Origin: Thereva unica | Taxonomy: Eukaryota > Arthropoda > Insecta > Diptera > Therevidae | Length of the DNA: 64,000 bases | Assembly: GCA_949987705.1 (NCBI GenBank) | Contig: OX465282.1 | Location: forward strand, 85,176,070 to 85,240,069 | Direction: 5' to 3' | Shown: positions 46,701 through 55,143 of the stretch, piece after piece | Layout: every line of letters begins with the position of its first letter | How positions within the stretch are numbered: the stretch's first letter is position 1 | Notes under the pieces: generated by a model | The model's database searches: none | What the model was told of the DNA's origin: nothing | Seen by the model: only the letters and a program-made list of their open reading frames with translations | Program-made: the position numbers and the translations under genes

Positions 46701-47095
46701 TAAACGGATATGATATGGGTCTTGATCGTTCCACTGATGGTTATAACCGCCAAACGCTCGGATATCGGTTGGAATGCGATAACGCTGCTGGCAGCCCGTC
46801 GGTCGACCATAAAGCCGACGCCGGCCTCTCTTTTCTCACCACCGGAATAGTAAAGCATCATCGTTTCGTCGATTGTTGGCGGGACGATTGTCAATATCCC
46901 GGATCCGGTAAGCCGTAGTTCCTATAGCGCAGCAATTGATATATATATAACTTTATATATAACTTTAGCGGTTTGGATAAACCCCATTGGGGATGAATTT
47001 CGAAAAATCGCTTTTTAGTGGATGTCCACGTTATTATAGGGATGCACTGTCAAAATTTCAGCCCTATAGCTTTAGCGGTTTGGGTAAACCCCATT
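43797..47095. repeat. Second 118-bp array, split by an RTE-like LINE
   Basis: Same unit as at 36.3-38.4 kb. About 2.5 units lie left of the LINE (43,797-44,088) and about 1.3 units right of it (46,955-47,095). The unit is cut in the GCCCTATAGCTTTAGCGG block. Confidence 0.9.
44066..46935 (-). mobile_element. RTE-like LINE, 5'-truncated but with an open 942-codon frame
   Basis: The minus-strand frame is uninterrupted. It covers most of an EEP endonuclease (VYAPTETSTDTN, LAGDFNAHSGVDRT, CGSDHYLVRAKL) and a reverse transcriptase (YRGISLLSIVGKVF, FIDFKSAFDCIDW, GVRQGDVASPLLFNV, FADDSAVF). The C-terminal region is of RTE/BovB kind (LYGSETWTLL, RCLRQILRVS, WFGHVCRMDD). The N-terminal endonuclease end with its first catalytic Asn is missing and no ATG opens the frame, so it is 5' truncated near 46,930. 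The 3' end is a short AGAAGA tail at about 44,089-44,112, and the frame runs through this tail. Duplicated TATAACTT on both sides suggests the target site. Confidence 0.9.
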
Positions 47096-47532
47096 CAATG
47101 ACGCACCGTGTTAGGTTTTTTTCGTTACGGAATTTCTCGATTCCATTGATTATCTATAAGTAGATGCGTAATCATGGGACCTGCGAGGATGGCGGGTGTT
47201 GGTGTTTGGCGGCGCTGGCATCTGTTTTCTTTTTGCGGTTTGTTCTTTCGGTAAAACTTGCAAGATTTGGAAGCTTTGGTTTGGAGTTTCGATAATACAT
47301 AATAAAAAAGCTGAGGGTTATCGATGATGGAAATAAAGTGTACATAAGAAGGTATTTTCTTGGAACATTAAAATGAAGTTGAATTTATTTTGGCTGGGGC
47401 GCGGTGCCGTATACAAATTTGAGATATCGAATCTCATGATTTTTCAGTTTTCGGACTTTTTGATTTTATGAGACTTATTTGCATTAGTTAGCGAAAAGTC
47501 CATTTGCCTCGCAAAGGCATGGGAGGGGTGTC
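47096..47532. other. Unassigned stretch before gypsy copy 2
   Basis: No gene or element end recognised. It ends at the TG of the gypsy LTR. Confidence 0.45.
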
Positions 47533-48054
47533 TGTAGCAGTCGCTACGCATTAATTTTATGTTTCTCTTATTATGAGTTTTTGTTGTTAGTTATCGAATT
47601 CAAATATATGTACTTACAATTTTGGAGTACAGTGTGCGTTACGTCATCGGTTTAGATTTTCACTACTACTTTGGAAATACACTTTAGGGAAATCACAATC
47701 ACGTACGCTTACACTGTACAAGTATTGAATGTATAAAACATAGGTACACGAATTGATTTGACATGTAAAATAAAAAAATAGAATGTATTAGTAATAAAGT
47801 TTTTGTTGAACGTTTAACATGCAAAATAGTAACTCATGTATTAGTTGGAAGTTTTTATCATTAAAAGTTCCGGTTGTATAATTCAACCGCATGTAAAGTC
47901 GTTTAACTTAAAATAAAAATAACCTGAATAAAAATATTTTTAAATCGATACAAAATAAATAGTTTATTTACTAAAACAATTATAAACTATTATGGTGTGG
48001 AGGAACTCCAAAATAATGTAAATGTGGAGTTAAGGAGTCTAGGCCCCCACATCA
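47533..48054 (+). repeat. 5' LTR of gypsy copy 2
   Basis: 522 bp from TGTAGCAGTCGCTACGC to CCCACATCA. The first 15 bases are the same as in copy 1. A partial LTR of the same family lies at 34.0-34.4 kb. Confidence 0.9.
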
Positions 48055-48618
48055 TCTGGTGACCCCGAAACAAGAAAGAAGAATATTTTTCCTGCAAAAG
48101 AAAATTTCAAAATTTAAAAAAAAAAAAGAATATGTTCCAAAAGTAAAATAGAAAATTCATAAGAAGAAAGAAGAAAGAATAAAAGAACAATTTTAAGAAG
48201 AAGGTTTTTAAAAAAAAGAAGAAAGAACACACTTAAGAGAGGAGAAGAAAGAAGATTTAATAAAACTTTTAAGGGAAGTTAATTTCATTTTAAATTAATA
48301 ATTTTCACTTTTTTTTAATTTCTTTTTAAAAAAAAAACAAAACACAAAAATTTTTCTTTTTAAAATACAAAACTTTTCCTGGTAGTAGTGGATTTCTCAT
48401 TTAATTTCTCTTCTTTAATTGATTTATATTATCTTTTCTTTTAAAAATCGAAATTTTCCTTATTTAACGGTCGTTTTTAAAGTTTGAGTCCTCCGTTAAC
48501 GCTATCGTCCGCGAAATTAATTTATAAGAAGTTCCGCGAATTTTAAGTGAATCGAAACTCTTTTCTTTGATTTTAAGTGAATTTCGTGTTACGTTAGTGC
48601 GTATATAGTGTTAAAATA
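48055..48618 (+). promoter_or_regulatory. Primer binding site and leader of gypsy copy 2
   Basis: The primer site TGGTGACCCCGAAAC starts at 48,057, two bases after the LTR. It is followed by about 550 bp of purine-rich, AT-rich untranslated leader up to the gag ATG. Confidence 0.8.
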
Positions 48619-48938
48619 ATGAGTGTACAAAATTCGGGAGATACTTTTACCAATAGTGAAATCAACGCTTCTTCCGTTAAACTACCCTCCTTTTGGTCAC
48701 CGTGTCCAGAAGCATGGTTTGTTTTGGCGGAAAGCCAATTTCATTCTAAAGGAGTTAGGCTGGATGATACGAAATACGAGCATGTCATCCAGGCGCTACC
48801 CTTAGAAATAATTATGAATGTTTTGGATTGCATTCAAAACCCACCTCAGGAAGGCAAGTACGAGGCCCTTAAATCAACCTTGATTCAACGCTTCACGGAA
48901 TCTGAAGAGAATAAGTTGGAGCAGCTCTTATGCAACTC
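48619..48938 (+). pseudogene. gag: gypsy Gag, N-terminal part, cut by Polinton insertion
   Basis: Starts MSVQNSGDTF and carries [26 protein letters not shown] and LEQLLCNS, where copy 1 continues with EMGDRKPSE. Here the Polinton begins right after the CAACTC target site and the frame ends in Polinton sequence at 49,005. The remainder of gag resumes at 61,188. Confidence 0.93.
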
Positions 48939-49480
48939 AGTAGGTATTAGGGCGGTTTGCGGTGGGAACCAAAACCGGTTTTGGGATTTAGGTCAAGGTG
49001 ATTAATCACGTGTAATTATATCAATTGGTTGACAGGTCATTAACCTGTAATTATGGTAAGTAGGTGACCTTGGAATGTGCGCCAGACGTATTAATTGTTT
49101 GAGTAGATCAAGGTCATCGTTGTGTGTGTGAGGCACGCCCACTTGTGCGCCGCGAAGGTGAAAGTTTGAGTGCAGAGATGTGGAGGGGAGTGCAGCGGAA
49201 GTATTAGCGATGGCGATGGTGACAACGGGGGCGGGGGCGGTGGCGGAGGCGGGGGCGGCGGCGGGGGCTGGGGGCGAATGTTGAGAACTCGAAGACGTAT
49301 TAATTGATTGAGTAGATCAAGGTCATCGTTGTTATTGTTGTGTGTGTGTGAGGCACGCCCACTTGTGGCACGGCGAAGGTGGAGTGCAGCGTAAGTATTA
49401 GCGATGACGACGGCGGTGGCGGGGGCGACGGCGGGGGCGAATGTTGAGAACCGGATAGCTCGAACTTGAGGATGGGTACA
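48939..49480. repeat. Left terminal inverted repeat of the Polinton
   Basis: Matches the right end closely over 477 bp (to 49,415), then for about 65 more bp with small indels. It has an internal duplication: GACGTATTAATTG.TTGAGTA begins at 49,085 and again at 49,294 (period about 209 bp). A G-run tract lies at 49,227-49,274. Confidence 0.95.
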
Positions 49481-49920
49481 GCTATGCCGGTTCTAGCACA
49501 ATTTAACATGGGGTTTTACATATAACCCCTAGATTCACCTTTTTCGCCATCTTGGATTTTCTCCGCTGTGACAATTGGTTTGTGAATGTGCGTGTGTGTG
49601 TGATGCTGGGTCAGGGACGGTGGCTTGGCTCAGCGGGAGGGGCGGGCTCGGCGGGGCTAGGTCGGTCGGTGACTTGGCTCAGCTGGAGGGGTGGGCTCGG
49701 CGTGGCTGCGGCTGGGGGACTCCGCGGGTAGTCGGCAGGTAATACATTAAATACTTGTTTACACTTTGGCGAAAGCTATTGCCCGAGCCGTGATGGAAGC
49801 TGCTATTTATCGGATTTGCAAGTGCCCTACTCTGTACAATAAGTCCATACCCGTCAATGCTTTTTTCTTACTCTAAAAGATGTGTACTTAATAAATATAA
49901 ATAATAAAGTTATTCCACAG

Positions 49921-50010
49921 AAAAATCCCACATTGCTTGGGAATCGAACCAGCGCCACGGAAATCGCGAACAGAAAAACCAACGCCTTAGACAACTCGAC
50001 TAAGACGACA
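49921..50010 (-). ncRNA. tRNA-like sequence with Pol III A and B boxes
   Basis: On the minus strand an A box TAGTCGAGTTG (50,002-49,992) and a B box GGTTCGATTCC (49,950-49,940) match the eukaryotic internal promoter consensus with tRNA-like spacing. A TTTTT run at about 49,925-49,921 would end transcription. The 5' part GTCGTCTTAGTCGAG resembles a type II (Ser/Leu) tRNA. The anticodon arm and the acceptor 3' half do not pair properly, so it is not a normal tRNA. It may be a tRNA pseudogene, a tRNA-derived insertion, or a Pol III RNA of the element. Transcription is inferred. Confidence 0.6.
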
Positions 50011-50594
50011 GTTGGATAGAATCGGATTACTTGTGTACATATGCAGTTGTGAAAATCTATTTTTAGATCTTGCGACCCAGTGAGCCGATGAAAATAACGT
50101 GGACATGATCGTGATCACAACTGCAAGAGCCCTGCGAATATGAAAAAGAAAGACCAAGCGAAACAAAATCAAAAACTGCAGCAGCAGCTTGAGCGGCAAA
50201 AACAGCGGTTGCGCTGCAGTGCAACTATTGCATGGTTGTTGTTTTTGTTATATCCTGAACAGACAGACACTGTGGATGATGAAGGTAAACAAATGCAAGA
50301 CCCGTGGATTTATCACATGCGTGGTGGTTGTTGTTGTTACTATCTGAAATTATAAAACCGAGTGAATGAATGAACTTGATACATTCATAAATGTCGGGAT
50401 GGGTAAAAAAATACACTTTTTGCTAGCTGAGATTCAGCGCGGGGGTAAGATTAAATACAAAACAAAGTGTGAAAGAGAGAAGAATTGCACATGATACGTT
50501 TTTCATTTAAATGCGGGAAAATTAAATGGATTTTGTAATATCAGATTTTTATTAATCATTAAATTAATTATTCATTATTGTGCCTTCGAGCTCC

Positions 50595-50602
50595 TATATA
50601 AA
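50595..50602 (+). promoter_or_regulatory. TATA box before the PolB remnant
   Basis: TATATAAA stands about 63 bp before the ATG at 50,665. It would give a short leader. Confidence 0.6.
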
Positions 50603-50664
50603 CAGAGAAACAAAAGCAATATGCAACGTGCGTGCTTGGCATAGCTTAGAAAACATTGTTGAAA

Positions 50665-51078
50665 ATGGCTAAATTTAGCATCATTAGAGATATAATAACC
50701 CACAACAAACGTTTCAATGTGAGGGGTCGCAAAATTGAATTTAAAATCAATGACACGCCAAGGAATGTAGAACCTTTAACATGGTTTAAGAGCAGCATTG
50801 AAGACATTATTCAGCATGTGATGACGGCAATCCAACCAAATGACTACGTTGGTATTACTTTTTGCGGTGACAGCTTTAAGGAAAGAGGCCCTGGATGGAT
50901 AAATTATAAGTTGGCATCTGATGTAAAAACTAGTGACATCTTAGAAATGGTTGCGAAAATCTTCCAGAGCAATTCAGAAGGAGTAAGCACTGACACATTT
51001 TGTTTGGAAGTAACATCAGTCCATTTGCCTCAAGGCAGCGGAAAAGATCACGGAGGAAAAAGAGCGGACACCCCATAA
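50665..51078 (+). pseudogene. DNA polymerase B N-terminal remnant
   Basis: 137 residues from ATG (MAKFSIIRD). The blocks DYVGITFCGDSFKERGPGW, DILEMVAKIFQSNSEG and TDTFCLEVTSVHLPQGSG match the conserved N-terminal domain that opens Polinton PolB proteins. The usual exonuclease, TPR-containing polymerase and C-motif (DTD) parts should follow for about 1000 residues. Instead the frame ends after GKDHGGKRADTP and another gene follows 83 bp later. The rest of PolB is found nowhere in the element. It may be a simple deletion product or a retained DNA-end-binding domain. An AATAAA overlaps the stop codon. Confidence 0.75.
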
Positions 51079-51160
51079 TAAAACACTCGAGTAGCATATA
51101 TAAAGCTTTAAAATAAATAAATTTAAATAGTTTGATATTTTCCTTTGAGTAGTTAAAGTT

Positions 51161-51640
51161 ATGAGTTCCGATAGAGTTGTTTTAGATGTACAATTTGTCA
51201 GTGGAATTAACGGACAGCTATTTGCTAAGGAGCTGTCCGTCTTGCATCACGGGTCGCTTATACCAAGTTTATACTATTTTATGCCTCCATACCCGTATAA
51301 TGAACTACCGTCAAAAGCTCGTTGGCAAAATGATTTCAACTTTAGAAAAATAAATGGATTAAGATGGAACGGCGGCATTATTAATTACAACGAATTACCC
51401 AAGATACTGTCGAATTATTCAAATGCAACAATTTATGTGAAAGGACTAGAAAAGGAGAAATTTATTCAAAAATACCTTCCGGAAGCGAAAATAAACCAAT
51501 TGGAAATACCAAAACTAGCCAACTTGGAAAATTTTGGAGCTTTCTGCACGATACATGGAAAATCACCTACTCTAAGATGTGCCGTACAAAATTGTTTTAA
51601 TATTTATTTGTACATGCTAGTGAATAAATGTTTTAAATAA
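51161..51640 (+). CDS. Polinton-associated protein, possible DEDDh-nuclease-like fold
   Basis: 159 residues. Begins with VVLDVQFVSG, followed by FAKELSVLH, YYFMPPYPYNELP, GLRWNGGIINYNELP and ATIYVKGLEKEKFI. This protein family is frequent next to Polinton PolB genes. An acidic first strand followed by a KGLEK-type strand suggests an RNase H-like exonuclease fold, but not all catalytic acids are obvious (Asp9 and Glu of KE are candidates). I infer a role in element replication only from neighbourhood. The stop codon overlaps AATAAA. It converges with the next gene, leaving 28 bp between them. Confidence 0.6.
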   Translation: MSSDRVVLDVQFVSGINGQLFAKELSVLHHGSLIPSLYYFMPPYPYNELPSKARWQNDFNFRKINGLRWNGGIINYNELPKILSNYSNATIYVKGLEKEKFIQKYLPEAKINQLEIPKLANLENFGAFCTIHGKSPTLRCAVQNCFNIYLYMLVNKCFK

Positions 51641-51668
51641 AAGAATTTTTTAGTTGTATTTTATTTAT

Positions 51669-52286
51669 TTATTTGCAGTCAAAATTTATCGTATCAAAAA
51701 CAAGATTTGCAATACAATACAAAGGTATTTCATAAAAAAGTCGAGAATAATTTAAGTGTACATAAGATGTTCGACTTGGAATAAAAAAATCTTCACATAC
51801 TAATGTTAATACATTTTTTTCTTTACATTTTTCAACATATTTTCTATAATATTCTTTCATGCTCTCTGAAGCATTGTTATTGTGGTACATAACGATGTTT
51901 AAAAATTTCAGCATTTCAAATAATTTACAAAGTTCCGCTTGCCTTAGAGTGATGCTGCCACTGCCAATGGGGATTTTGTACTCCTTCGTCTGATTTGCTG
52001 AAGATGAATTTTCCATTTTCGTTTTTAAAGCAACAAGATAGTTGTAAATAGATGTCCATTCGGGATAGGATGCTGATATTGGGATGAGTCCATAACGTTG
52101 AAATACTATTTTCGCCTCGAACGATGTTGGGTCAAAGCCGAGTATTATCTTACGGTTATGGCAGTCATCCAAATGGTACGTGTAATTTAATAAGAGATTT
52201 TCACCGACAACTTCTGCTTCGCATTTGGACAGCTTCTTTTTTCCCTTAGCACCAGTGGTCCTCTGTCTTTTACGTGATGGCTCCAT
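51669..52286 (-). CDS. Polinton protein of unknown function
   Basis: About 205 residues from the ATG at 52,286 (MEPSRKRQR). The N-terminus is strongly basic (KRQR, KGKKK), suggesting nucleic-acid binding or nuclear import. The middle block NRKIILGFDPTSFEAKIVF and the segment GSGSITLRQAELCKLFEMLK are beta-then-helical in pattern. I do not recognise a catalytic motif. A TATATAAG lies about 20 bp upstream, so it likely has its own promoter. It ends with overlapping stop codon and AATAAA. Last gene of the minus-strand block. Confidence 0.65.
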   Translation of the reverse strand: MEPSRKRQRTTGAKGKKKLSKCEAEVVGENLLLNYTYHLDDCHNRKIILGFDPTSFEAKIVFQRYGLIPISASYPEWTSIYNYLVALKTKMENSSSANQTKEYKIPIGSGSITLRQAELCKLFEMLKFLNIVMYHNNNASESMKEYYRKYVEKCKEKNVLTLVCEDFFIPSRTSYVHLNYSRLFYEIPLYCIANLVFDTINFDCK

Positions 52287-52316
52287 GTTACTCAATTTAA
52301 ACTTATATACTGAATA

Positions 52317-52844
52317 TTAACATCCTCTGTTTGGGGTTTTTATAGTACTGACCTCTGCTTTGCATGATTGGTTACAGAAATCTCCACCATTTTGTGAAAA
52401 ATTCTTTAAATATAAATTAATAATTTTATTATCATTTGAACTGAGATCGCTGGAGGCGAATTCTTTTAAAAAAGTTTTCAAGCTTTTTCCCCTGCATCGT
52501 GAATATAGAAATACACAGCAATAATGTCCACAAGTTGCTGAAAATTGACTTTGCAATCGTTTTTTATTATTCAAAAAATTCTTTGAATTATTTAGTAGAA
52601 ATCTTTGAAAATATTTATTGGTGGGATACCTTCCAAATGAGTCAAAGTACTCTGCCGAGCCTTGTTTAGGGAAATAAAATGCAACCCAATGAGTTCCGTC
52701 TTTGTGTGCTGGATCTGTATTAGCTATGACGCATGCTGGTTTTTTTATTTTTTGTGGTAGATGGTTGCATGGGAAGACTCCTCTAAAAAATTTGTTTGTT
52801 ACGCGATTATTTGTCAATGCAGTTGCAAGCTCGATCGTGTTCAT
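52317..52844 (-). CDS. Adenain-like cysteine protease (PRO)
   Basis: 175 residues, of the C5/C48 (adenain/Ulp1) fold. Catalytic candidates stand in the family order: His52 in DGTHWVAF, Asp68 in YFDSFG, oxyanion Gln98 and nucleophile Cys105 in TCGHYC. The Gln-to-Cys spacing of 7 is the same as in adenoviral protease. It would cleave capsid-associated precursors during virion maturation, and a matching site is seen in the basic protein encoded at 54.6-55.1 kb. The start codon overlaps the stop of the upstream gene (ATGA). All key residues are present. Confidence 0.92.
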   Translation of the reverse strand: MNTIELATALTNNRVTNKFFRGVFPCNHLPQKIKKPACVIANTDPAHKDGTHWVAFYFPKQGSAEYFDSFGRYPTNKYFQRFLLNNSKNFLNNKKRLQSQFSATCGHYCCVFLYSRCRGKSLKTFLKEFASSDLSSNDNKIINLYLKNFSQNGGDFCNQSCKAEVSTIKTPNRGC

Positions 52845-53179
52845 TCTTGTTCACAGGTAAATGCTGCTTCTAGGTCAATGACATTGGTGAGAGATGTCAC
52901 GTAGTTATTTATAAACTCCTTAGTTGGTGTTCCACGAACAAAGATTGTCTTAAATTTCGCCAGAGTTTTTATAAGGTCTTCATCTATCCGTTTTAGTTCA
53001 AGGTTACCAAATTTAGTTGATTGTTGTTGCTCGTTGCATTCTGTAGTAGATGTTGGATATTTAAAAATTATTTCCTTCGCAAACGTTTTATTTTGCGCAG
53101 TGAATCCAGCGAAAGAGACTTTTTTAAAGAAGGTATATTCACCTCCACAAAAGTATTCCACATTAATTAAACAGCTCAT
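52841..53179 (-). CDS. Small Polinton protein of unknown function
   Basis: 112 residues (MSCLINVEYFCGGEYTFF). No known motif. Predicted mixed alpha/beta. It overlaps the protease start by 4 bp, so both are probably read from one transcript. A TATATAAGG about 50 bp upstream on the minus strand is a candidate promoter. Confidence 0.6.
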   Translation of the reverse strand: MSCLINVEYFCGGEYTFFKKVSFAGFTAQNKTFAKEIIFKYPTSTTECNEQQQSTKFGNLELKRIDEDLIKTLAKFKTIFVRGTPTKEFINNYVTSLTNVIDLEAAFTCEQE

Positions 53180-53244
53180 TGTTACCGTAATAAATCAATT
53201 CACCAACTAACAGTTGGAACATATCGTATCCACCTTATATAGAT

Positions 53245-54567
53245 TTAAAAATTTGTGTAAACATTTCGATCCTTGTCAATTTCAATGCTTCCATCGTACT
53301 CGGCATATACAATGCATGTCACACTATTTTTTAACGCGTCTCTAAATTTTCCTTCAACTCGTACTGTTCCCTGATTTAGTAAATTGCCGCAAGTCGCGTT
53401 ATATGAATTGTCTGTTGTTAAATCGAAAGCGAGAAGAAAACATCCCTTGTCGAATAATTTCTTGGATATTTGGTGACCTTTATCGAAGTAATGAATACCT
53501 GTTCCTCTGAATAACGTATTGTATCCGCGTGTACTAATCGGATTTTCCTTTGAGTAGTCAAATTCGAGAGGTTGGTTTGGTATCTGTACACCATTCACGG
53601 ATAAATTGAATCTGGTAATGTTGTTATGTTTAAAGTTGAAGGGGTTCTTTGTTCTTCTGCCAGTGTACGCATCATTGTCCACCATTCCAAAAATTATTAG
53701 GTTCGGTAACTGTCCGATGACGATATTATCCAGTGAAAGTGTGAATGTGTTTGCTGGAATAGTGTAACTTTTAACTTCAACTCGCTTGTATGGGTATATG
53801 GCATTTGAACGCTGTAGAACTGTCTCATGTGCTAACAAAATATTCGGATTAACTGTTACGTGATTCATGTACATGGTTGCATCCAAGATTTTTAATTGTG
53901 GTGAGTCGGTCCCGTCCTTGGATAAAATATAAAATTCTGGTTTTTCAAGTGATAAAACTACACGTAAATCGACACCGTTTAACAGCAACTTATCCTGATT
54001 AAGCAAATCAGTATGGATTTTCCCCATCAATTCAACTACATTACTTTTATTGAAAAGTTTCTGCCGATCTAAATATCCTTGATGTAATTCAGCGACGGGT
54101 TTATCGATATCTGCAATTTCCGTGTCATTTTTGTCAAGATACCAGCCGACCGACTCTAAATGGGTAGATGCGGCATCTCTACCATAATTTAACAAATTTT
54201 CAATATATGCGCGATAATTGTAATTATGATCGGTTTGAGCAATTGGTTTTCCATTCAGATATACGGTGCACTGACGAAATATGGAGTGTAAAATGTTGTT
54301 TATTAAACCTGGAGCATCGACATCATTTGGATAAAGTTCTTCTTTTCCATCTTTTATTTTGATTAATTGTAATTTTAAACGAAGATAGATGCTGGATAAA
54401 TCACGGTATGTATCTCCATGGCCCAAAGTTACAAACTCTAGAACGGAGGAATTGTCGAGTGAGGCTATTGGCTTATATGCTACTTCTTCTGTTTTCAAAA
54501 TATTGCTCTGAACTGGTGGTGTTGAAAAAAGATCCAGCTCTGATTTCATGCATTCCTTGTACGACAT
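53245..54567 (-). CDS. Major capsid protein candidate (double jelly-roll type)
   Basis: 440 residues, intact. It belongs to the widespread Polinton family often annotated as F54H12.2-like. Blocks are LEFVTLGHGDTYRDLSSIYL, LINNILHSIFRQCTVYLNG, YRAYIENLLNYGRDA, and a C-terminal half with TFTLSLDNIVIGQLP and TRGYNTLFRGTG. The beta-rich pattern in two halves fits a double jelly-roll capsid of the Bamfordvirae type. The assignment of this family as the hexon-like major capsid protein is from literature memory, not structure prediction here. It starts 2 bp after the upstream stop. Long ORFs on the opposite strand are shadows. Confidence 0.8.
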   Translation of the reverse strand: MSYKECMKSELDLFSTPPVQSNILKTEEVAYKPIASLDNSSVLEFVTLGHGDTYRDLSSIYLRLKLQLIKIKDGKEELYPNDVDAPGLINNILHSIFRQCTVYLNGKPIAQTDHNYNYRAYIENLLNYGRDAASTHLESVGWYLDKNDTEIADIDKPVAELHQGYLDRQKLFNKSNVVELMGKIHTDLLNQDKLLLNGVDLRVVLSLEKPEFYILSKDGTDSPQLKILDATMYMNHVTVNPNILLAHETVLQRSNAIYPYKRVEVKSYTIPANTFTLSLDNIVIGQLPNLIIFGMVDNDAYTGRRTKNPFNFKHNNITRFNLSVNGVQIPNQPLEFDYSKENPISTRGYNTLFRGTGIHYFDKGHQISKKLFDKGCFLLAFDLTTDNSYNATCGNLLNQGTVRVEGKFRDALKNSVTCIVYAEYDGSIEIDKDRNVYTNF

Positions 54568-54569
54568 TA

Positions 54570-55085
54570 TTAATCAAATATGTCCAGTATACGTTTACGT
54601 ACCTTTCGTTGTGTTTTTAAAACTCTTGCTTTTATTCCTTTTCCTTGATTTTTAGTTTTGAAATTTCCCGTGCGCTTAGGTGTTTTTCCACGTCTCTTGC
54701 GTTTAACAGCTGGTTTTAAATGTAAAGTTGTAAACGGATTGGGTCTTTTTATACCTGCACCGCTCATACCGTCAAACAGTTTATTTATACCTTTCTGTGC
54801 TAAATCTTGGACAGCAACTCGACCTTGTTCTTTTATAATATCTTTAACTGACTTGTTGTTGATGTTTTTATCTTGTATTATAGCTTGTCCTGTTTTTACA
54901 GCCTGTTGTGCTAATGTTTTTAATCCTGATGTAGCTAGAGGTTTTAAGTGTCGAAATAATGCACTGAAAAAGCTACCGATTCCTCTTCCACGTTGATAAA
55001 TAAGTGGACCACGATATAATTCTCCAATATCTGACAGACCGCCACCGCTTTGTATTAAATAATAACGTGTATAATAGGAGTCCAT
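54570..55085 (-). CDS. Basic virion protein, adenovirus pX/pVI-like
   Basis: 171 residues. The N-terminus has GGGLSDIGELYRGPLIYQRG, then GIGSFFSALFRHLKPLATSG, an amphipathic and possibly membrane-active stretch. The C-terminus is very rich in Lys and Arg (VKRKRRGKTPKR). Residues 107-111, MSGA|G, match the adenain consensus (M/I/L)xGx-G, so the element's own protease may free a basic tail. This resembles adenovirus and adintovirus core or internal proteins pX and pVI. A TATAAATA stands about 20 bp upstream of the ATG. Confidence 0.7.
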   Translation of the reverse strand: MDSYYTRYYLIQSGGGLSDIGELYRGPLIYQRGRGIGSFFSALFRHLKPLATSGLKTLAQQAVKTGQAIIQDKNINNKSVKDIIKEQGRVAVQDLAQKGINKLFDGMSGAGIKRPNPFTTLHLKPAVKRKRRGKTPKRTGNFKTKNQGKGIKARVLKTQRKVRKRILDIFD

Positions 55086-55143
55086 TTTGTAATTCTATTT
55101 ATACTATGCAAGAACAGTCTGTTGTGTGAATATTTATAGTTTT

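Larger units (their letters stand above)
49481..50664. other. Left non-coding region of the Polinton
   Basis: No protein gene. It contains a GC-rich duplicated segment (CTTGGCTCAGC.GGAGGGG units at about 49,622-49,718, period near 49 bp), the tRNA-like sequence, and the promoter of the first plus-strand gene. Confidence 0.7.

Noticed and set aside
46619..46918. Several plus-strand frames opposite the RTE-like LINE
   Set aside because: They are shadows of the long minus-strand LINE frame, which has all the recognisable domains.
49932..50010. A functional tRNA-Ser or tRNA-Leu gene
   Set aside because: A and B boxes are good, but the anticodon arm and acceptor stem do not pair, so a working tRNA is unlikely.
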